64,000 nt of DNA. Origin: Austropuccinia psidii. Its lineage: Eukaryota > Basidiomycota > Pucciniomycetes > Pucciniales > Sphaerophragmiaceae. Of the stretch, positions 20,504 through 30,770 are shown piece after piece. The notes below the pieces were generated by a model, which saw only the letters and a program-made list of their open reading frames with translations, was not told where the DNA came from and did not search any database. The stretch spans positions 1,213,501 to 1,277,500 of the forward strand of contig JALGQZ010000013.1 of assembly GCA_023105745.1 (NCBI GenBank), in the 5' to 3' direction. Made by a program: the position numbers and the translations under genes. Each line of letters starts with the position of its first letter. Within the stretch, counting starts at the first letter, position 1.

Positions 20504-23500
20504 TTATTCATCAAAGTCCTCTTCATCTTCAAATTGAGATTCATCTTCAACTTCCTCTTCTCCTTCTTCCTCTTCCTCCTCTGAGTCCAACTCTTTTCCT
20601 CTTGGATAAAACTTCTTCATTTGACTTGCTGCAAACCTTCTTGCTAGCTTTGTACCATCTAATTCTTCCAGCTCATATGGACCATTGTTTATTTGTCTCA
20701 CAACTCTATATGGTCCATCCCATCTATTCTTGAACAATAATCCCCATTGTGACTTTAATGCTTTATTGTATACAAGAACAATTTCACCTGGATGAATTGG
20801 CTTTCTTATTTGATGTGCTAATTTCCTGTCCCAATATTTTACTGAATCCTCCCTGGCCTTTTTTAATTTCTCTTTTGCCCTTTTTCTTATTTCCTCTTTT
20901 CCTGATAGCTGTTCAGCTCTTGCTTCCAATAAATCTTCTGTTGATTGAACTTTGTGCCATTCAATTGATAAGTATGTTTTTGCTTCAATGTCTATTGGTA
21001 GTACTGCCTTTTGACCAAACTGAAGTTCAAATGGGGAGTAACCTGTTGTTCTTTTGGTTGATATTCTGTCAGCCAATGTAACCAAAGGTAAGTATTCTTT
21101 CCATTTTGAACCATTTTCACCACACATCTTCACCAATGCATCCTTCAATTGTTTATGCCCCCTTTCTACCATTCCTTGTGACTCAGGGTAGTAGGGTGTT
21201 GTTACCCTTATCTTTGAGCCTGCTTTTTTTACTGCATCTTGTAATTCCTTTCCAAACTCAGGCCCTCCATCTACTGTGACCTCTTTTGGGGCTCCATACC
21301 TGCAAATCCATTCAGAAGTGAACCATTCTGATACTGACTTTGCTGTAAGCTTTACTAAACCAATTGTCTCTGTCCATCCTGAGAAATCATCCCTGGCCAC
21401 TACTAAATACTTCCATCTTCCTGCTTTTACATGTACTGCATCTATACCGACTCTTTCAAATAATGTTGAGGTGAATGAGATTCTTCCTTCCTCTTTTTGG
21501 TGATAATGACTTCTCTTTTGACAAGCTTTACAAGATTTGACCCATTTTTTGACTATTTTCTTCATTCCTTCCCACCAAAATCTTTCTTTAACTCTTCTGT
21601 ATGTTTCATTTTCTCCTCTGTGTCCCATTTCTTCATGTAATGATTTTAGTATTCTTCTTTGAGAACCCTGACTTGACACAACTACTTGTGGATTTGGTGT
21701 ATTTCTTCTTTTGAGTTGGCCTTCCTCCAGAAAGAAATTTGATGACTTCCTTTTAATTTTTTTGAAGTCATCCTCTTTACTACCAAAGGGCCTTTTCAAT
21801 GTATTTAAGTATTCCACCATTCTTTTCCAAAATCCTTCTTGCTTTGATGGTAGCTTTATTCCTGCCAATTTTATTATATTATTATGTTTTGCTCCAAACC
21901 CTGGGTGTGGTTTTATCCATTCTTCTTCTTCATCAAAATCAGATTTTTCTTTTTCTTCATCTTCTGACTGAGGTCTTCTTGAAAGCCCATCTGGCATTGT
22001 GAAGGTCTTCCCTGGCTTATGAACTAAGTCAAAAGAAAACAATTGAATAAATGCAACCCATTTGGTCATTGGGGCATTTGGCAAACAGGGTGAGTTTATC
22101 ATTTCAATTAAGGCTTTTGCATCTACTTGTAGCTCAAAATGTTGTCCCCAAAGTACTGTTTGGAGTTTCTTGAGCATTTTGGCCACTCCACATAGCTCCA
22201 GCTTTGGATGTGAGTATTTTGATTCCAATCTTGAGAATGTTATTGATTCATAAAGAACTGGTCTGTCCTTTCCTTCTTTGTCTTCTTGAGTAAGTACTGC
22301 TCCTGCAGCTATATGGCTTGAGTCTACTGCTAATTTAATCTTCCCTGCTCCCTTGTCATAATCCAAATTTTTTAATGTTATTTCCTCCCCTACAATTTTT
22401 CTTAAATTTTCAAATGCTTCATCACATTTAGTATTCCATTCCCATTCTTCATCATCTCTTGTTAATCTTCTTAGTGGTGATGCAATTTGAGAGAAATTTT
22501 GAATGAACATTCTAACATATGCACAAAGTCCCAAAAAGCCTCTTACTTCCTTTTTCTTGAGGGGCTTTGGCCAACTTTGTATTTTATTAATCTTCTGCTT
22601 TGAAATTTTTCTTCCATTCAAAGAAACTACATGCCCTACTATGTCCAATGCTGGCACACAACATGCAAATTTGATACCTGATATGGTAAGTCCTGCCTCT
22701 TCAATTCTGAATAATATTCTCTCTAATGTAACTGCATATTCCCAAATGAATCTTCTTATCAAATTATTTTCTTGTAAATTTTCATTATTATATGTTGATC
22801 TTGGACCTTTTATCCCTCCATCATCAATAAAAATTCCTACATTCTCTGGTATTTCTTCTTGAAGTATCCAAGTCATTTGGGCTTGATAAACTGCAACAGA
22901 ATTGATTGCTCCTTGTGGTAATCTTGTGAGTTGTAGCCTTCCAAGTGGTGTTTCAAATGTAGTTAAGGGTCTTGTAGAAATGTCTAATTCTCTTTCATCA
23001 TACCCTCCCATTATGTCACCAAGTCCATAACAAGCTCTCCCTGAAAAGGCATCTACAAATTCTTCAATATGTGGTGGTAATCCTGCATCTTTAATGGTTA
23101 CTTTATTAAGATCCTGTAAGTCATGGACAATTCTAAGTTTTCCATTTGACTTTGCAACACAAAATACTGGACTTGTATAGCTGGAGGTAGACTTCTCATA
23201 CAAGCCTGTTCTAATCCTTTCCCTTACCAATTCAATAAACTGTGGTATTATGGGCTTTGGTATTGGTATTGGCTTCTTTTGCCAAGGTGTATGTGGTATT
23301 ACTGGTATTTTATAGGGTTTTCCATATGAATGTTTCAGTAAACCCCTTTCCTCTGCACTGAATGCAATTGCTTTTTCTCTTAAAACTATGACACCCATCA
23401 GAAGACTCCTTTCTTCTTCTGAAAGCCATCCAGGTGGTCCAAAATTCATCAATTCAAATCTTTCTTGTGTTATTTTTGATGTGACCATAAATTTAGGTGG

Positions 23501-23599
23501 TTTTGGTGATAGTGGTGTATTATAAGGGTCTCTTGATAATGGTGGCCTTCCTAAAGGAGGATTTATGTCTTGTGGCATAGGCTCATTAACTGGTTTCAC
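20504..23599 (-). CDS. Element B Pol: RT, RNase H and integrase (intact, 1031 codons)
   Basis: A single open frame. RT spans about 115-330, with the palm at GLGDIMGGYDE (D195) and the catalytic FIDD at 257-260. RNase H is near 418-540, with D426, E468 and D493 as likely active residues and DGLSRR at its end. Integrase has an HHCC zinc site (H655, H660, C690, C693) and a DD35E core (D720, D777, E812). A GPY-type SH3-like region follows (GEIVLVYNKAL ... WDGPYRVV), then a long Glu/Asp-rich tail. There is no protease, which is in the gag frame instead, and no chromodomain. The first codon drawn here is GTG; the first ATG is residue 8. A CT at 23611-23612 (AG on the minus strand) could be a splice acceptor, so translation may depend on splicing. 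The product copies and integrates element RNA. Confidence 0.93.
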   Translation of the reverse strand: MKPVNEPMPQDINPPLGRPPLSRDPYNTPLSPKPPKFMVTSKITQERFELMNFGPPGWLSEEERSLLMGVIVLREKAIAFSAEERGLLKHSYGKPYKIPVIPHTPWQKKPIPIPKPIIPQFIELVRERIRTGLYEKSTSSYTSPVFCVAKSNGKLRIVHDLQDLNKVTIKDAGLPPHIEEFVDAFSGRACYGLGDIMGGYDERELDISTRPLTTFETPLGRLQLTRLPQGAINSVAVYQAQMTWILQEEIPENVGIFIDDGGIKGPRSTYNNENLQENNLIRRFIWEYAVTLERILFRIEEAGLTISGIKFACCVPALDIVGHVVSLNGRKISKQKINKIQSWPKPLKKKEVRGFLGLCAYVRMFIQNFSQIASPLRRLTRDDEEWEWNTKCDEAFENLRKIVGEEITLKNLDYDKGAGKIKLAVDSSHIAAGAVLTQEDKEGKDRPVLYESITFSRLESKYSHPKLELCGVAKMLKKLQTVLWGQHFELQVDAKALIEMINSPCLPNAPMTKWVAFIQLFSFDLVHKPGKTFTMPDGLSRRPQSEDEEKEKSDFDEEEEWIKPHPGFGAKHNNIIKLAGIKLPSKQEGFWKRMVEYLNTLKRPFGSKEDDFKKIKRKSSNFFLEEGQLKRRNTPNPQVVVSSQGSQRRILKSLHEEMGHRGENETYRRVKERFWWEGMKKIVKKWVKSCKACQKRSHYHQKEEGRISFTSTLFERVGIDAVHVKAGRWKYLVVARDDFSGWTETIGLVKLTAKSVSEWFTSEWICRYGAPKEVTVDGGPEFGKELQDAVKKAGSKIRVTTPYYPESQGMVERGHKQLKDALVKMCGENGSKWKEYLPLVTLADRISTKRTTGYSPFELQFGQKAVLPIDIEAKTYLSIEWHKVQSTEDLLEARAEQLSGKEEIRKRAKEKLKKAREDSVKYWDRKLAHQIRKPIHPGEIVLVYNKALKSQWGLLFKNRWDGPYRVVRQINNGPYELEELDGTKLARRFAASQMKKFYPRGKELDSEEEEEEGEEEVEDESQFEDEEDFDE

Positions 23600-25310
23600 C
23601 TTCTTGAGTACTTATTTATATTTTGCTGCACTATTTTGGTAATCCATTTTGTAATATCACTGAAATGATTCTGTTTTTCTCTTTGATATTTCTATTTTTT
23701 ATATATTTTTTTTTCTTTTTTTAAAACTGGTTAAGTTGAAATCAATATGGTATTAATTCTTCTATTTTCTTTATTTCTTCTCCTTATTTTAATAATTTAT
23801 TAAATTAAATAAATCTTCACTTCTTTTATCTTTTTCTGTCCATACATTTGAGGTTGCAGTTTAAGGTCATACAGGACCCTACAACTCAGGTGTGCAGACC
23901 CTGTATATTAGGTATACAAAATCCTGCCTTTTTATGTCATACAAGGACAATAAGACCCCTTGTCCATTTCTTCACAAGGGAGCAGTTTCATGTCATGCTG
24001 AGGACCTCCTGGTCTTCAATTTGGCTTGATCCAAGGGCAGTTTATTTTTTTTTATTTTTTTTATTTTATTTTTATTTTTATTTTTATTTTTATTTTTTGT
24101 GTTAAGTTGAAAGATTCCTTATACTAATATCAACTTAAGCTACCTTGAGGATTAATAATTCATAAGATTTTTGGGTTGATAGATATTTCTTTCTTCTTTT
24201 CAGTCATTACCAATCTCCTTGCATATTTCAATTCTACATTTTTGTCCTTCCTTCTTCAATATTTTATTCTTTGGCCAATTTATCATATATATTTGAGGAT
24301 TTTATTTGAACCATTTCAAACCTGACCTCTTCTTTCTTCACATTATTTCTTTAATACCACTACTCCTTTCATGGACTAAAATAAAGAAATACATTATAAG
24401 CCCTCAGGTGTGCCACCCCTGTAGTTTTAAGTCATACAAGGACTTAACATTCCACTACTCCCTTCATGGATTCATTATATTGCCAATTTTATATATTGAA
24501 AGAATTCTCATAATTTTAGAGTTCATTATGCCTTCAGGATGTTTTGATGATGAGTTTAAAAGAAAATCATTCTATATTTATCATCTTCCATTCATTATTA
24601 TGAAAATTAATCATATCATGATTGAGCTTTCAAGATACTATTAAGATATCTTTTTCATTCTTCTTTCTTCTTTCTATCTGTAATATTAATCTTCAGCTTT
24701 GGGATAAGAACCCCTCTCCATTTAAATTTCTGTAGTTGGTTTTTCTACTTTATTTGTATTTTGTCTTTGATTCTTGTAATATTTTCTTGCCAAATTTTGA
24801 ATTTTTAGCTTTATTATTATTATTATTATTTTGAGTCTTATTCATACTAAGATGAGGGTTTAATTTGTGTGGTGGCCTGACACTATATAATGGCAGTCTA
24901 CAAGGCTATAACTCTAATCAACTCAGAGATATTTCCCCTCATCAGACCAGGTCTGACCTTGGCTGCTCAGTGTATATGTATTTTTTATGTACATATAGAC
25001 CAGTTGTCCAAGTGCCACCTAGAGCAGGAAGACCATTAAAGCCTTTCTTTTCAGAATGAGATTTTCTTAATAATAATATTAATAATAAACATCATATTTA
25101 TAATTTTTAAGGTATTGATAGTTGTTATTGTTTTCTTGTTTTTTTTTATTTTTTGAGTATATATTTTATATCTATATATATATATATATATATTTGACTT
25201 TTTCATATATAATCTTTTATAGTATTAAGATTTTGATATTTTCAGTTTAATGTCATGGTGGACTCATATAATTGAAAATTCATGTAATTAAAAATGATAA
25301 ATGTAAAAGT

Positions 25311-25463
25311 TTCAGTTTATAGTCTTTGTGGTCTTTTAATATTTATTGAGTAAAAAGTAATAATAAAAAGAAATTGCAGTTTATAGTCTTGGTGGACTTT
25401 TAATATTTATTGTGTAAAAAATAATAATAAAAAGAAATTCCAGTTTATAGTCTTGGTGGACTT
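25311..25463. repeat. Three head-to-tail copies of a ~64-bp unit in the B spacer
   Basis: CAGTTTATAGTCTTGGTGGAC followed by TTTTAATATTTATTG and an A-rich stretch repeats at about 25311, 25376 and 25440. This is the densest part of the dispersed hairpin motif and shows that it can spread as a tandem array. Confidence 0.75.
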
Positions 25464-26580
25464 TATTCTTTTTAAATTGGATTTTAAAATGAATAATCCA
25501 ATATTAGATGAATTATCAAGATATTTTTAAATTAAAATGGATATTGAAAATGAGTATTCCAATACTCTTTAATTTTTTTTTTGCTATATATTCTGTATGG
25601 CTAATGTATGCTATTAGAAACTAAAAAATTCCAGTTTAAAGTCATGGAGGACTAGTTTCTTTAAGGTCCACCTATAATCAATCTTATAGCTTATGTGGTA
25701 ATAAATATTTCTATATATTATCATATTATTTTGATTTAAGTATTAATTAAAGTAGATAATAAGTAGAGGGATAATTTTCCAGTTTTAGGTCATGGGGGAC
25801 CAAATCAAAATTAATGACTTTTTTATAAAAAAAAAAATGAATGAAAAAAAACATATAAAAAAGAAAAGATCAAAGATAAATTTAATAATTTAAATAATTT
25901 TCCAGTTTAAAGTCATAGAGGACCTATTTCCAAATGAATTTTTGAATAAATAATTTAAATATAAAGATATTTATCAAGGTTTTGTTGAATTAATTGTTAA
26001 AATGTATCTGGAAATTAATATCAAAATAAATAATTTTTTTTTGATAAGAATGTTTTGAAGAATAAGGATAATAAGAATAATCTAGTTTAGGGTCATAGAG
26101 GACCTAAAAGAAAAAGAACTTATGTTATAGTTCTACCAAATAATCCAGTTTTAGGTCATAGTGGACCCATATAATTGAATAGGAAGAAATATTGTAAAAA
26201 AAACATCAATAGGCTATTCAAAAAAAGACTTTATAGTCTTATTGCGGGCTTTATGAGTCTAAATAAGCATAGATATTTGTGTAAAACTGGCAATAATTAA
26301 TCAAAAAAAAGCACTTTATGGTCTTGCTGAGGACCTCATGATTCCAAATCAGCATACATATTTGTGTAAAAATGGAAATAATCAATGAAACAAGCACTTT
26401 ATGGTCTTGCTGAGGACCTTATGAGTCTGAATTAGCATAGATATTAGTATAAAACTGGAAATAAGCAATTAGATCAGCATTTCATCTTGTGACTAAAGGC
26501 TTTTTTGCTTGTTTAAGTGGAGAGTGGGCTTATTTTATCTTTGGCTGGGCCAAACATTCCTGAATATTCCTAAATCTTCT

Positions 26581-26620
26581 GAAAAATTCTGAAAAATTCT
26601 GAAAAATTCTGAAAAATTCT
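26581..26620. repeat. Four perfect GAAAAATTCT repeats
   Basis: Four identical 10-bp units followed by looser TAAATCTTCC units. Each unit contains GAATTTTTC-like heat-shock-element spacing (GAAnnTTC) on either strand. Whether that matters is unknown. They lie about 70 bp upstream of three CCAAT boxes. Confidence 0.7.
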
Positions 26621-26689
26621 TAAATCTTCCTAAATCTTCCTGAAAATTCTGAGATCTTCTTAAGTCTTCTAAGTCCACTCTAAATCCAG

Positions 26690-26862
26690 CCAATCACAAT
26701 TCAAGAAAGATAAAACATATTCTGACCAATCACAATCAAGGGATATTCAAGCTCTGACCAATCATATCATTCCACAGAGTTTCTTCTTTTTTGTTTTGGC
26801 CAAGTTGTGGTTTGATCAATTTTTCCTTTTTGAAAGTTAGGTTTGCTGGAGAATATAAAAGG
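26690..26862 (+). promoter_or_regulatory. CCAAT-CCAAT-CCAAT-TATA promoter-like block, opposite to element B
   Basis: CCAATCACAA at 26690, CCAATCACAA at 26726 and CCAATCATA at 26758 are followed by TATAAAAGG at 26854-26862. The sequence after the TATA box (GAGGCCTTCTTCC) resembles that after the TATA box in the LTRs of A and C. The block points rightward, antisense to the genes of B. It could drive an antisense RNA or be what is left of a solo LTR inserted in the spacer. Confidence 0.5.
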
Positions 26863-28659
26863 AGGCCTTCTTCCCAGAGCCCAAAATTATTTTCCTCAAC
26901 TTCTTGATATTTTTTTATACATATGGGCCTACACCTATATTTTAACCCTATATATAAAGTACATAGTATTTGAAGTATATTCTTTATGGGATCAATCTGG
27001 CCAGTTGTTCCTTTAATAATATCTTCATATTATAATACTTCTATCATTTTATTATTTCATTAATTTACTATTTCACCATAATAATATGATATTACTCTAT
27101 TATAATACTATTTTATCAGGATATTAGAATATTATACTATTTTTTTCCCATGATATTGTAACTTTATTATATTATCTTATTAAAATATATTATATTATCC
27201 TCATACTTTGATATTTTTTTATTATATCTCAATGGAATTATAGTATTATGATATGTTTCTTCTATCTCATTATAATATATTAAGGAATCATCTTAATATC
27301 ATTTTTTATTTATTATGATACTTTTTTTTATAGCCTATATTATTTTTATCTCATTTCTTTTTAAAGCAAGGGGGGGTGGCCAGTATTTTTTATTAATTTT
27401 TTTTTTAAAAAAAAAATTAAAAAAAAAAAAAAAAAATCAAAAAAATTAAAAAAAATTAAAAATTGAAAAAAGAGAAAAATTAAATTGAAAAATCTGGTCA
27501 TCCCTCCTTGTGACTTGGATTCTTTGTATGTGCTATGTGTGTATGCATGCTGTGTGTATGTGTGTAGCATGTATGTGTATTGAGTAGTTCAGCTCAATAA
27601 TTTCCATTTTGGCTTCCCGATTGATTCAGTTCTAGAATGTTAAGATAAGTTTCTTTATAATTTCTCTTTGAGGATTGATACTGCACACAACTGATGAGTT
27701 TTTTTGTTTTTTTTTCCTTCTAAAATGTCTAGTCTTCTTGTAGTGAAAAAATCTTGCAGTATTTTTGATTGAAGATATCCTCTTGTATTAGTAAGTTCAT
27801 AGAACCTATTTTTTTATTTATTTTCAATTTCAACATAATACTGATTGAATCTTCCTTTTTTTTAGATTATTTTGTTGAATTATATTTTGAAATTATTTTC
27901 TTTTGAAATTGAAACTTGATTTTTTTTTAACAAACAATGATCTTCTTTTGAAGAAGTGCAATGATAAGTGATGTTTTTTGACCTTATGAAAGGTAATTAT
28001 TTATGAAATTTATAATTCAAGAGATATCTAAGTACTTCATTAATGGAAAATAAGCTATTATTTAATGGTAAATTGATAATTCTTTATTAAGGTAAAATAA
28101 CTGAAATTGATTTTCATTGATTAAAGCTATAAGCTGATCTTTAATTAATAAAGTCCCACTTTCCCCAAAACTTATAGCCACTTGTGCTTTGGGTGGTATA
28201 AGAAATAGTTAACCACCCCTATTTTTTAAATATGAAAACTACTGATACTATTACAGAATAAAAAAACTAAAACATTCTTTCTAAATGAATTTTATAACCA
28301 GCTCTCTTTTTTTTTCTTCTTTTTTATTTTTTATTTTTTATACTAATTGAAATATCTTTACCACAACTATCACTTCTGATCTCCATATCAATTATTAATT
28401 TTTATTGTTTTATTAGTTATATATAGATTTTTTTCTTCATTGATTTATTGATTATCAATAGATTTTTTTTTTATATATTTTTTTTATGTTTCTTTTTGAT
28501 ACTATTACAGAAAATTCAGAAATTAAATTTGCAGTTTAAGGCCATGCTGGGCCATCATGTATCATTGGTCCTTGCATTTGTTGATATATTCTTTTTTTTT
28601 TTGATGAACTGACTTAAAATAGAGTAAGAGAAACAGTAACCAAATAGTTGAATTGCAGT

Positions 28660-29346
28660 TTAAGGCCATGCTGGGCCTTTAATTTTCTGAAGAATAATCT
28701 TCTTGAAATAATCTTGATTCTTCTTCATTTTCATTTCAATCTTGCTGCTGACAGTTTCTTTCCATAACTTATTCCATTCTTCTTTTTTCAAACAAAACTG
28801 GTGATTCTTCATTATAATTATTAACTGTAAAACTTTATCCTCTAAATCAAAATCCAATTCTTTTTCAATAATATAACAATCCCCTCTCCATTTAATAATT
28901 TTACCCTCAATTTGATATTCTTCAAGACAAAACCCACTCTGAGCTTGTATTGTTCCCCAGTAAAGACTACTCCTTATATCTGAATCCATATAGAAAATTT
29001 CATTCCAAAAGTCATTATTGAGATTTCCTTTAATTCCATCATAATTAAGTATATCCATAAATTCTAGTTTTGAAAGGTTTGATCCAGGAAGTTGGATTAA
29101 ATAGGCTTCTGCAGGGGTTTCTTGAGTAATATCTTCATTTCCAAATAAATCTTCAAATTCAATAAAGGGGATAGTTTGAATAATTGGTATCTTGAAGGAT
29201 TCAATTATTGGTAAGCCCCATCTTTGGTCTTCATTGTTAAGTCCTTGAAAATGATTATTAATCCAGAGGTCTTGGCTTTCTTCATTTGTTTCTGAGTGTG
29301 GCCAACAGATCCAGATGGTATTGTCTGCTTCATTAGTTTCAGACAT
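28660..29346 (-). CDS. Element B accessory ORF, second copy of an unknown domain
   Basis: A 228-codon frame starting with ATG (MSETNEADNTIW). It is acidic and tryptophan-rich, with no motif that I know. From residue about 75 to 205 it matches the end of the gag frame and its continuation at 30366-30770: IPFIEFEDLF against LPYIEFKDVY, and LPG.NLSKLEFMDILN against LPGYDLSKLDFMELLN, then GNL.N.FW.EIF and an RxWKGD/N-like end. So the element carries this domain twice. In this copy no stop interrupts the domain. Its last bases overlap the last hairpin motif at 28655-28680. The function is unknown. Confidence 0.6.
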   Translation of the reverse strand: MSETNEADNTIWICWPHSETNEESQDLWINNHFQGLNNEDQRWGLPIIESFKIPIIQTIPFIEFEDLFGNEDITQETPAEAYLIQLPGSNLSKLEFMDILNYDGIKGNLNNDFWNEIFYMDSDIRSSLYWGTIQAQSGFCLEEYQIEGKIIKWRGDCYIIEKELDFDLEDKVLQLIIIMKNHQFCLKKEEWNKLWKETVSSKIEMKMKKNQDYFKKIILQKIKGPAWP

Positions 29347-29588
29347 GATGATTATAAAATATAAAATATGATAAAAAAATTGCTAATGGTTTCTTGATGT
29401 TAAAAAAAATATGATTAATTATAATAGCCTCTTGGTAAAGGTGGATGAAATAAATAATCTAAGTAAAATATTTTTTAAAGCATTAATCCTCTTTGATAAG
29501 GCAGGAAGTCACTGCCAAAAACTTGAATCAATTGAAGTTTTAAGTAACAAGGTGAGTAATATTTGAGTCTTCTTTGATAAGGCAGAAG

Positions 29589-29953
29589 TCACTGCCAAAA
29601 ATACTGGACTTGATTATTTAAATTGAATCTTACTGATTTTCTTCTCTTCTTTGTTTTTGAGCTATGTAAGCTGGAGGTTTTCAGAATTGGCTTCAGCTGT
29701 ACTTTTCTCATTGATGGTAAGTAATTTCTATAATAAGCTAATTTTTCATTCAAAACCCTAAGTTCCTCCAATAACAACCTTATTTCTTCGAATTTCCCTT
29801 TTCTTCTCTTGATTGGTGACTTGATGACTGACATTCTTGAAATTCATCTTCATACTCAAAAATAAATTCTTCATATTGCTTCTTCAATTGCCTTTGATCC
29901 AAAATTTCTTCATCCTCCAACAATTCATCCCCATAACATCCAAGCTTTGGCAT
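29589..29953 (-). CDS. Element B small ORFs in two overlapping frames
   Basis: An upstream frame (29953-29780, 57 codons, MPKLGCYGDELLEDEE) is acidic and helical. A second frame (29834-29589, 81 codons) overlaps it and continues as a charged helix (FEEIRLLLEELRVLNEKLAYYR) with a lysine/arginine-rich end. The helix appears to run from one frame into the other across the overlap, so one gene of about 120 codons with a frameshift is possible. No family is recognised. The lysine-rich end could bind nucleic acid, but that is a guess. Confidence 0.4.
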
Positions 29954-30224
29954 CTTGACTGTTTGTTAATTTTATTGAAGATTATGGTATTATTAATTTT
30001 TTCTTTTTTTTTTAAAAAGGTCTTGAAATTAATGATATTGATATTAAAATTGAATAGAAATTGATATTGAAATTCCCAAGGATTTCATCCCAAAAACTTA
30101 AACCATTAGAGGTGGAATAAGAAACAGACACCCACCCCCACTTTTTAATTGAAACATAGCCTTATAATACTTTTACAGTTAAAACTCTTGCATACCCAAA
30201 TCATCATTCATATATATTTTTTTT

Positions 30225-30263
<39 letters not shown>

Positions 30264-30340
30264 CTTTGAGTTTATATCTTTTTAATTTTAATTTTAATGT
30301 TTTTTTTTAAGTTTTTTTTCTTTTTTTCTTTTTTTTTTTT
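30225..30340. repeat. Poly-T tract in element B
   Basis: A nearly pure T tract (A on the coding strand) separates the 30366 ORF end from the small ORFs. It is simple sequence with no further signal. Confidence 0.8.
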
Positions 30341-30365
30341 ACATGTCCAGAAAAATATATTCAAT

Positions 30366-30770
30366 TCATGAAACCCATTTTCCTTTTTCTTTTTGTTGAA
30401 GAAATCTATTCACACCTATATCCTTGGCTATTTCTCCCAGTATTTTCCTTCCTTTCTTCCTTTCTTCTAGGGTATTACCTTTCCAATTTCTTATGAATCC
30501 TTCTTCTTTGTGTATAAAAAGGTATCCATACTCTTCCCAGAAAAGATTTCCACCAAGAAGCTCCATATTATGCAAATTAAAGTCTTCTTGTGGCCAAATT
30601 CTACAATCATAAAGAGCCTTCCTTGTTTGTTCATCAAAGGAAAAAACTTCCTCCCAATACTGGTTTTCCAAATTACCCCTAATTCCTTCCTCATTCAAGA
30701 GCTCCATGAAGTCTAATTTTGACAGGTCATATCCTGGAAGATTCTTCAACCATTTTCCTCCTTTTATTCT
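30366..30770 (-). CDS. Continuation of the B Gag-protease frame past an in-frame TAA (first copy of the unknown domain)
   Basis: This stretch is in the same frame as the 1137-codon gag-protease ORF and is separated from it by one TAA codon (30773-30771). It reads RIKGGKWLKNLPGYDLSKL and onward, and matches the 28660-29346 ORF, where the domain is uninterrupted at the corresponding point. The TAA therefore breaks a domain, which favours a lesion in this copy, although stop-codon read-through is used by some retroelements. The stop context is CCA-TAA-AGA, not one of the well-known read-through signals. The frame ends at 30366. Confidence 0.6.
   Translation of the reverse strand, partial: RIKGGKWLKNLPGYDLSKLDFMELLNEEGIRGNLENQYWEEVFSFDEQTRKALYDCRIWPQEDFNLHNMELLGGNLFWEEYGYLFIHKEEGFIRNWKGNTLEERKKGRKILGEIAKDIGVNRFLQQKEKGKWVS

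Larger units (their letters stand above)
23600..28659 (-). other. Noncoding spacer of element B with a dispersed hairpin repeat
   Basis: About 5 kb of AT-rich sequence between pol and the unknown ORFs, with no coding frame. At least 17 copies of a motif close to CAGTTTAAGGTCATAGTGGACC occur between 23856 and 28680. Most contain a 4-bp stem and a 6-8 base loop. Examples: 23856, 24427, 25376, 25440, 25631, 25780, 25902, 26082, 26145, 26311, 26394, 28531, 28655. Stem pairs vary together (GGTC/GACC, AGTC/GACT, TGTC/GACA, GGCC/GGCC). There is also (TTTTA)n at 24048-24096, a GAAAAATTCT repeat at 26581-26620, a promoter-like block at 26690-26862 and A/T homopolymers near 27400. Confidence 0.75.

Noticed and set aside
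20413..22862. Plus-strand ORFs of 60-120 codons across 20413-22862
   Set aside because: They are antisense shadows of the intact B pol gene, with no recognisable motifs.
27361..27570. 69-codon minus-strand ORF rich in Phe and Ile
   Set aside because: It is a translation of A/T homopolymers and a TG-rich simple repeat.
24860..27620. A complete solo LTR hidden in the B spacer around the antisense TATA box
   Set aside because: I could not find matching TG/CA ends with a TSD; only the promoter-like block is reported.
23856..28680. Regular short repeats as a CRISPR array
   Set aside because: Spacing is irregular, repeats vary and contain covarying stems, and the context is a eukaryotic retrotransposon.
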